Positions 24,656 through 32,449 of a stretch of 64,000 nt of DNA are shown here, piece by piece (position 1 is the stretch's first letter; every line of letters starts with the position of its first letter). Below the pieces are notes generated by a model. That model worked only from the letters and a program-made list of their open reading frames with translations. It searched no databases and was not told where the DNA came from. This DNA comes from Cornus controversa. Taxonomy: Eukaryota; Streptophyta; Magnoliopsida; Cornales; Cornaceae. The position numbers and the translations under genes are program-made. The stretch spans positions 76,611,033-76,675,032 of the forward strand of contig CM048845.1 in NCBI GenBank assembly GCA_026545225.1. The letters run 5' to 3'.

Positions 24656-25004
24656 TTCTACTACTCAGTCTCCTATTGTTTCTAGTGGGGGATCAAAGAT
24701 TTGTTATGGTTGTGGCCAAACTAGTCATTTCAGGAGAGAATGCCCACAGTTAGGAGGTGGAGCACGTAGTGGCACGTGGTCACAGCAAAGGCAAGCATAA
24801 TCTCTAGTGGTTCAATCTAGGTCTAGGGTTCCTTAGACACCGTAACCTGCTTTACCAATCCAGAATTCATGACCTGCCAGAGGAATTACCTCTAGTGCCT
24901 CTACTCAACAGTCCAGATATTAAGGGGGTGAACAATAGAGATCAGGGACACCAAGTAAGGTGTTTACATTCACATCATCTGATGCCTCAGCTGGATCTTC
25001 TGTC

Positions 25005-25265
25005 ATCCAAGCTATGGGCAACGAGGTTTGATGTGACTAGGCTGCCTGCAATGATGACAGACTATCTCATGGGTAGATCCCGAAGACGTAGAAACTATAG
25101 GTGCCGAACGAGCTTGCGAGTGAGACCTCTGTGAAAAAGTATTGCCACCTCTAGACTTCTTCATCTAACTACCCGAAGAAGATGCCTCTCCCTTAAACTG
25201 TCTCTTCGAATCCCTAATTCACTGTGTATCCTTAATATTTGCTTCAGTAAACATAACTTGCCTCA
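25005..25265 (-). repeat. Third gag piece, inverted, at palindrome centre
   Basis: The minus strand of 25265-25005 repeats the gag segment at about 24395-24655: GTGAGGC start, GGATACACA, GATTCGAAGAGACAG, GAAAAGCATCT-like stretch, GGTCTCACTCGC, then the zinc-knuckle coding part and the CCATAGCTT end. So the centre holds a smaller inverted pair inside the large one. Confidence 0.8.
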
Positions 25266-25412
25266 CCTAGAGGAGGCAATACTTTTTCACAGAGGTCTCA
25301 CTCGCAGGCTCGTTCAACACCTATAGTTTTTACGTTTTCGGGATCTACCCGTGAGATAGTCTGTCATCATTGCAGGCAGCCTGGTCACATCAGACCTCGT
25401 TCCCCATAGCTT
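25266..25412 (+). repeat. Fourth gag piece, direct, at palindrome centre
   Basis: + strand copy of about 24503-24653: GGAGGCAATACTTTTTCACA, GGTCTCACTCGCA, GATCTACCCGTGAGATAGTC, CATCAGACCTCGTT. It follows directly after the inverted piece 25005-25265 and is followed by inverted arm-2 sequence, giving the order +,-,+,- for gag. Confidence 0.8.
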
Positions 25413-25773
25413 GGACGACAGAAGATCTAGCCGAGACATCATATGATGTGAATGTAAACACCTTACCTGGTGTCCTTGAACTCTATTGTCCATCCCCTTA
25501 ATATCTGGACTGTTGAGTAGAGGCACTAGAGGTAGTTCCTCTGGCAGGTCGTGAATTCTGGATTGGTAAAGCAGGTTGCGGTGTCTAAGGAACCCTAAAC
25601 CTAGATTGAACCACTAGAGACTATGCTTGCCTCTGCTGTGACCACGTGCCACTACGTGCTCCACCTCCTAACTGTGGGCATTCTCTCCTGAAATGACCAG
25701 TTTGGCCACAACCATAACAAAGCTTCGGTCCCCCACTAGAAACAACAGGAGACTGAATAGTAGAAGCCTAAAG

Positions 25774-26223
25774 CTATGGGCAACGAGGTCTGATGTGACC
25801 AGGCTGTTTGTAATGATGACAGACTATCTCACGGGTAGATCTCGAAGACATAAAAATTGTAGGTGTCTTGACCACTTGGTCTAGCCAATCTTCTACCGCT
25901 AGTGGATCAGACCCATCTGCAAACTTATTAAGATTGAGCCTTTGTAATTTCATGAGATAGTCCAAAGCTAGGTTAGGCTCCACTCGCTCTGGACGTCTAA
26001 CCTTTGCAGTAGCAGTTCGAACCATCTCTTGCATGGTTACGGAAATCCCTTGTGTCATATCCATCATCATTTGATTGCCATCAAATGGTAATGGTGGATT
26101 AGCGCCCGCATCTCTATCCCGGTCCCTCCTTGGAACAACAAAGTCTTGTAAGAGCTGCGTCTCATCAACATGCTCTTCAATATCGGAACACAAATCCTCC
26201 CTAACTTTCCTTCTAGGTGGCAT
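25774..26223 (-). pseudogene. gag: gag (arm 2) with internal deletion
   Basis: ATG at 26223 (minus). The protein equals the arm-1 gag for its first 120 or so residues (to DWLDQVVKT), then jumps, still in frame, to the first zinc knuckle CHHYKQPGHIRPRC. The middle of the capsid domain is deleted. The junction retains a shared GACA. The open frame is 149 codons. Non-functional as capsid, but it encodes a short fusion of the N-terminus and a zinc knuckle. Confidence 0.8.
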
Positions 26224-28088
26224 GATACTTCAAGCAAAAAAGAAGATAATTAATATTATATTTGACCCATTTTATGAAAGTTTGAACATCAAGGCATGAT
26301 GTTCTAAACAAACATATAAATCACGTTAAGTTATATAATAAATGCCTTAATCACATCAACACATCACACATAGGCTATCACGTCAAAAATATATATGAAA
26401 TATGGATAAACCCAACCCGTCATCCTAGGTTTACGAACCTAGACGCTCTGAAACTCCTAAAGAAATCATCCTAGAACTAACAAGTAAACAAGATGCAACC
26501 ACTCCATAAGTAGACCTATGCAATATAATGAAATAATATAAACCACAAGTTGCAATTACACATAGATGCCAACTTGTAAATGAAGATTCGAAATCATCAA
26601 ATGGGATAACTCGGTAAACACCCACTTGACATACCTACTGCATGCACCAGTAAAAAAATAGTTATTTTCAAGCTACTAACCCGCAAAGAACAAACCTAGT
26701 GGCCACTATAAATGGAGATTTTCATCCCAAAGGCTATACCATCGCTCAATAGTAAATGAATCCGAGTATCTCCCAAAATCAACAACCAATCCACAAAGTA
26801 GCACATATACCTTGATAATCACATTTAGCACGTCATAAGCGCACATAACATATGCTAACCATACAATTCATGTCCTATAGTCCAAAATACTATCATGACA
26901 TGCTTCTCAATGTAACCTCACAATTGTGGTATTATAAAAATCATAGATTGATAAATTTACATCATGAAGACATTATAATAAATTAAGAGTACATCAACTC
27001 AACAAACATCATTTAAACACGATTATTAGAATATAGATTCATAAAAAAAAATTCATATAATCATCATTCACAATAAATACCATCACTATAAATAAATTAA
27101 AGCCACACACAAAACTCACACTATGCATGTATAACATATCACATGCCTATAAAACTAAAAGAATTCGTAGGTTAAAAGCATAACATACCCATACCTCAAT
27201 TTGGAGTGAAAACTCCAAAACTTCTTATTATGAAAATACTACAATTGACGAACTACCTCTGTAGGAACGCTCCTAAATTCTGTTCAAAAACAGATTTTTC
27301 AACTCGTCACCTCTAACTTCAAAAATCCATTAAAAATTCTTTCTCAAGTAAATTGCACGAATCCAAATCCAATTGAAAGTTTAAATGCTAAGCTTTGAAA
27401 CTATCAATTTACCTTATCAAAATCCTTTACGATCTAAATCAGTTTTAAAACAAAAAAAAAATCGTAAACATTCTGTCCAGAAAAGAGATTTTCAGCCTAA
27501 AGCTCCCAACTTCAAATATTCGTATAAAATTCATTTTAAAATGAAATTGCATAAAACCAAAGCCCATTGAGAGCTAAGAGACAATATTTTCATATAATCT
27601 ACTCACTTTCATAATGAGCAGAATAATTTAGGTCCGTTTTTAAAGAAAATAGCAGTAATTCTGTTTTCAAAATTAGTTTTTCAGTAAAAACAAGTTTTCT
27701 TCAAAAATTCGCAAAAAATAGAATACTAAATGAAATGACATGAAACCAATGCCAAAAGAGTAATTTTCATATTGTAATTTTTTTTTTCATGAGATCCCTT
27801 GTCGATCAAAATAGTTTTAATGAAGAAAATCAGACTAATTCTGTTTTCTAAAATTTTTTTTTCCAGCAGCAAGCTTCCTATTTAAAAAATTCATATATAC
27901 TTCATTTCAAAGTCAAATTGCGTGAAACAAATTTCAAATGAAAGCTAAAATATTATACTTTCATTCTATCAAATCAATTGAACCAAGCTCCTTACAAAAA
28001 AAAAAAAAATTAGTTGAAGGCAGAAATTCACTTCCTAAACTTGTAAACATATCTTGAACACAAAAATCCCTTAAAACCATCATACAAC

Positions 28089-28723
28089 TAGGCCTGCAAC
28101 TCGGGTGGGTTAGGCGGGTTAGAGGTACAACTTGGGGTCAACCTTACATATGAAATGTTCAACCCTAACCCTACTTCCAACCTCAACCATTCAACCCTAG
28201 CCCAACCCATTCTTAAATTTTTAAACTCGGGTTTGCAACTCGGGTTGAGATTTCGGGTTAGAAAGTCGGGTTATCTATATCACTAATCTCCATGTTGAAA
28301 ATTTAAAATGATCTTTAATAAGTTTCACATTAGATTACTCCTAAACAGACAAAAAATTAAGAAATTGATGCAAATTTCTAAAAAATTACAAACAAATTTT
28401 TAGGAAATTAATTATCCAAAGTGTTAACATACAATAAATTAAGATTTAAATAAAGGAAGTTGAAAAGAAAATTTTTATAATAATTTGAATATTATATATA
28501 ATATATTTAAAATAAAAAATATGCATAAAAATAATATTACAATTTGGGTTCGGGTTGGGCTCTAGTTGTTGACACCTCAACCCAAGCCCAACCCTAATTA
28601 AGTTTGGGTTGAGATTTTTCAACCAAAGCTCAACCATAATTGTAAAAACAATTGCCCTAGTCCGTAAAAAATTGGACTGGACTTGGGTTGGATTCGGATT
28701 GCCCAACTCAAGTTGCACCTTTA
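28089..28723. mobile_element. hAT-like MITE with GGGTT arrays inside arm 2
   Basis: 635 bp, absent from arm 1, flanked by CATACAAC (28081-28088) and CATACAAT (28724-28731), a 7/8 match as for hAT target duplications. The left end is TAGGCCTGCAACTCGGGT, the right end on the minus strand TAAAGGTGCAACTTGAGTTG. Internal arrays of CGGGTT/CAACCC near both ends surround an AT-rich core. No transposase. Confidence 0.78.
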
Positions 28724-29449
28724 CATACAATCAAAGCTATTAGGGATTAAACACACATACCTCAAATCAAACAAAACTCTCAAGTTTTTAAATTTCCAAA
28801 GTCCACCAAATAGCACTTTGTTCTGTTTAAAGTGAAGCCCTCGCTGAGTAGAACACAAAGTCTTTCACTGACACCTTCCAAATCAAGCCCTAAGGCTTCC
28901 AAATCAAGAGAAAAATGAAAAGAGATGAAGAGGGAGAGATATAAGTGTTTGGTTGGCTGTCTCTAGATTCACAAATAGCTGGGATTCCAGCCATATAAAT
29001 GTTTATAATATCTTGGGGCGCGAAATGACTAAAATGCTTTCGACCACTTAACGTACCTTCCCGACCTCCGTTTTCAATTTTGAAAGCGGCTACAACTCTG
29101 AAATCACTTCCTTAACTTTTTAAATATTTTATTTGATTCAAAACTAAAAATAAGTTTTTTTCAAAAAAAAATTTTCATTTTTTCTAGGCCCACCTGACTC
29201 ACGTTCAAGGCCCCGCCGATCCGAAAATCTCAAAAATTTTCAAACGCTCCCAAAACTTTCCCGAACTTCAAAACAGGTTCTCAAACATGTTTTTCACATT
29301 CAAAATACACATAACATTATTTAAAATTCATTTATGAAAAAAATGATAAATAAAAAGAAAATCGATCAAAATTAGACACAGTCTCTATCATATATATATA
29401 TATGAAAAGAATGGGACGATCCTTCTAGGACACGAGAATTCCCCATTCA

Positions 29450-30562
29450 TCTAATAATTTTCCCTCTTGATTTATCACTTTTATCAAGAATAAATTCTGC
29501 TAAGAAATCCCTTCATGGTTCTCTAGTTGGTGGACCCAATTTGGTCCCGATCCTGGAATTCTACCTATACCCCTCCAAAAATCCTTTGATGCATATGACC
29601 GAATGTTAAGAACCAATTCCTCTTTCTCGAATAACTCACTTATGGATTTTATGACAATTTTCAATCCCATGGATTGTTGCATGGCAATATGTTATTGATA
29701 CTGCTGAAAGTCCTCCAAGTCTCTGCAGACAAATAGCACCCAAATGGGACAAATTTAATTATAACTATATAAACCTTAGCCAAATTGAAAAAATGGTTGA
29801 TTTCTACATCAAAGCTGAACCTTTCCAACCAGCACCAAAGTCAAATGATATGGATAAATTATCCACCTTAAGGAAAACCATCAAAGCTAAGATTTTTAAC
29901 AAAAATCCAAAGATTTCTAGAAAAGAATTAAGACAACAAATTGTTGTCCAACTTGATTCATCCTTCTCTGACTCAGACTCAAAAGATTTTATCAATTCTG
30001 AATACAATGTCTCTTTTACCCCTAAAAATGGAGATGATTGTTATGGGATCTCATTAAAGTAAAGATAACAATAATTTTCCACAACGGACAAATTGTCATT
30101 GGAAAAAGAAACGATATCAATAATTTTTTATAATGGACAAATTGTCTTCAGAAAGAAAGATTCCTTTGTCCTCATCCCGAAAAGAATTATTGTCCTCATC
30201 CTGAAAAGAAGATTCATTATCTCAGCTAATATTAACAAAAGTCTACAATCAAGCTTACATCCTTATCTTTTAACAAATGAAGTTCAAGTTCGGATTTGAA
30301 ATTCGTAGAATTTTCTTATAAAAGGTGACCCCCGACTTGTGGAAGGGCATCTTGGTTTTCAATAGATATTTTCTCAGTTTCTTAGAACTTTTAGGTTTCT
30401 TGCATTGTTCCTTTCCTAATTTCGCACTACTATTGTTAGTTTGTTGTTTGTTAATATTATGTTTATGTTGAATGTTTTATGTTAAATAATATCAGTAAGT
30501 TAAGTTATAGTTAACTTTTCTCTTCTCTGTTAAGTTTTCTCTTCTCTAGTTTCGTCGTTCAA
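29450..30562 (+). mobile_element. Decayed retroelement or pararetrovirus-like fragment
   Basis: + strand frames give WFSSWWTQFGPDPGILP, then a frameshift near 29650-29690 and an 89-codon open stretch at 29793-30062 (MVDFYIKAEPFQPAP.., KISRKELRQQI, DSSFSDSDSKDF). I recall similar sequences in plant retroelement/caulimovirid-like polyprotein annotations but cannot assign a family with certainty. About 250 bp downstream, TATAAAAGG at 30317-30325 followed by TGACCCCC looks like a core promoter of an LTR or pararetroviral intergenic region. No protease or reverse transcriptase was found nearby. Inactive remnant. Confidence 0.45.
30317..30325 (+). promoter_or_regulatory. TATA box of the decayed retroelement
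   Basis: TATAAAAGG, GC-rich just downstream (TGACCCCCGAC) in an AT-rich context. A likely retroelement core promoter; no evidence of activity. Confidence 0.4.
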
Positions 30563-32079
30563 TATATATATATATACACACGAAAGAATGAAAAAAAGGG
30601 CCAACAAATGAAAACTTAATTGGCTTGACTTGTTGCAGATGATTTTTCTCAAAAGAACCATTGTTAAATTCTTCTGACGACAAGGATAAGCTAAATTACA
30701 CAAGCATACAAAGGAAAACCGTACCAACCAAGTTGCACATAATTTCGTATTTTGCCACGTGATACTTCCTTCATAGAATGTTCTCCATTATTCTTGATAA
30801 CATAAAACTTTACAACTTTTAAGAGAAATGAAAAGTATTGTATGAAAGGAATACCATATGACAAAACACATGTGAAATATTGTAAACATTCTCATTAAAT
30901 TCTACTGATAAAGATAAACTTAAAATATTTTTCTTTTATTTGTTTAAACTAAAGATGGTGGAAGTCAAATTTCCAAGTTGTCTTACCGATGGTGACAGAT
31001 ATATATATATATATATCCCAAGTGTAAAACAAGGTAGTTAGGTCTTCTCCTAGGTGATGACATATATGAATTCTTCTATCTGCTGCTAACATTTGCTTTT
31101 ATTTCAATTACGAATACTAAATTGAGTTTTTTCGTAATCACAGAAGTGGAAAGTAACATTAAATTTCTTTTTGTTGGTACAATTAATCCACAAAAATAAA
31201 AAATCAAATAATCGCCACCAAGGATGGTAAGAAACGAAAATTCTCTCTTTTTATTTTTATTTTTTTTTAATTTCCAATTTTTGTTATTGTTGTGAGAAAT
31301 AATGTCATTCTGATAATGCTACAATTAGTCATATCCCATTATGCTACCATTTGTGGTGTCCTAATATCTTCCATTTCGACAATAATTTATTATCCTATCT
31401 TGGATTATGTCAGTCATTTGATCAAGCACTAGTTATTGAAAATTTCTAAAGTACTAAAAAGACGAATAAACAAAAAAGGTATGGACACTGGGAAGTTGCC
31501 TCTTGCATATTCTGATTTTATGGTATCTTTCAATATCCATGTCTAATATTATAAGACAAGTTGGTTATTGACCGTTTTGTTTTAATTGTAATATTTATTG
31601 ATTAATAGTCAATTTTTTTTTTTTTGGCACGATTAATATTCAAATGAGTAGTAGGTAATCTTTCAATATCCATGTCTAATATTAAAAGACAAGTTGGTCA
31701 TTAATTTTGCTCTTTTGTGCAATAAATTATTTATCCTCCTCCTCACAAGTAGACCTTAAGTGCCCGACAAAATAAATAATTAAATATTAAAACATTTTCC
31801 CAAGTTGGAGAACCTACAATGAATAATCAAAGACTTGGCTGGCATGACTTGCATTATATAAATCAATAAATGAATAAAGACCCCTTAACACCATGCAAAC
31901 AGAACCTTAGCTGTGTACTAAAATCAAACTTCGGAGGACCTACTATGACTCAGACTGCCTTAAAATATCCAATTGTACTTTTTAAAATTGAAAATACAAG
32001 CTGGCCATGAATTTCAAACTCTTTTCCTGCACATATACGCATTTTATGCTTCTTTACTTTCTTCAATCAAATTTTAGTA

Positions 32080-32265
32080 CAATTATTTGGAGTAAATTAG
32101 TCACGCAACATACATAATATATGAAAATGGTGAAAGGAGAAATTGTATTAGTTATACGAATTTTTTGAATTTCTTTAAGAAAAGTAGAACTTCATATTCC
32201 CATGAAGCCTTTTTAGGATTTTTTGTTTTTGTTTTTAAGAGTGCAAAAGTAGGACTACCCTGTAA
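32080..32265 (-). mobile_element. Fragment of Mutator-like family in the CNL gene 1 promoter
   Basis: Matches the inverse of about 51380-51540: GTCACGCAACATAC, ATATATGAAAA.G, GAGGAATTGTA-like and AAAAGTAGAACTTCAT blocks in the same order, then AAAAGTAGGACT and AATTTTTC near 32250-32270. It places transposon sequence within 200 bp of the coding start. Confidence 0.6.
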
Positions 32266-32320
32266 TTTTTCTTATTTTTATTTTGAATAATTAAAAAATA
32301 AAAAAACTATATTATATACC

Positions 32321-32449
32321 GTGACCAAGAGAAACAAAGCTACATGTGCAGACAGGGGCTTTGAGAGTGCGGTGTTCTTTCTACAACACAAGCTTGCTCT
32401 CTTCCTGCTACACAACTTAAAAGCACAAAGGCTACTACAAGAAAAAAAA
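32321..32449 (+). other. In-frame upstream extension with partial 5' duplication
   Basis: An upstream ATG at 32321 is in frame with CNL gene 1 and would add 43 residues. Within it, 32357-32400 repeats the gene's own start region (GAGAGTGCGGTGTTCTTTCT, then AAGCTTGC.CTCTT), giving ESAVFFLQHKLALF ahead of the real ESAVFFLLNKLALL. It could be 5' UTR or an N-terminal extension. Confidence 0.6.

Larger units (their letters stand above)
20791..25154 (+). mobile_element. Palindrome arm 1: Ty3/gypsy LTR-PBS-gag fragment
   Basis: Starts TGTAGAGACC (20791). The LTR runs to GTGTGACA (23416), about 2.6 kb, with a CT-rich leader near 21188 and a TATA-like TTATAAACAT near 21125. It is followed by the tRNA-Met-type primer site TGATATCAGAG (23419-23430) and gag. 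The left flanking 5 bp are GATAT. No protease, reverse transcriptase or integrase follows; after the zinc knuckles the sequence turns back on itself. It pairs with arm 2 (25266-29390) over almost its full length. Confidence 0.85.
25266..29390 (-). mobile_element. Palindrome arm 2: inverted gypsy LTR-gag fragment
   Basis: Reverse complement of arm 1, ending in CA at 29390 (the start TG of its LTR on the minus strand). The right flanking 5 bp are TATAT against GATAT on the left. Differences from arm 1: about 363 bp missing at 26450/26451 (equivalent to 23063-23425, which includes the LTR end and the start of the primer site); about 543 bp missing in gag near 25868 (equivalent to about 24013-24556); and a 635-bp hAT-like insertion at 28089-28723. 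Confidence 0.85.
30563..32449 (+). other. 5' flank of CNL gene 1
   Basis: No gene. Contains TA microsatellites (30562, 30993), a roughly 40-bp direct repeat (ATCTTTCAATATCCATGTC near 31527 and 31659), and one W-box core TTGACC near 31568. About 32080-32265 is a remnant of the Mutator-like family seen intact at 51258-52160. A TATA-like TATATTATATACC lies near 32307-32320, about 130 bp before the start codon. Confidence 0.5.

Noticed and set aside
20791-29390. Interpretation as a CRISPR-like or engineered inverted repeat
   Set aside because: The arms are a plant gypsy LTR and gag with natural divergence; no spacers or vector sequence.
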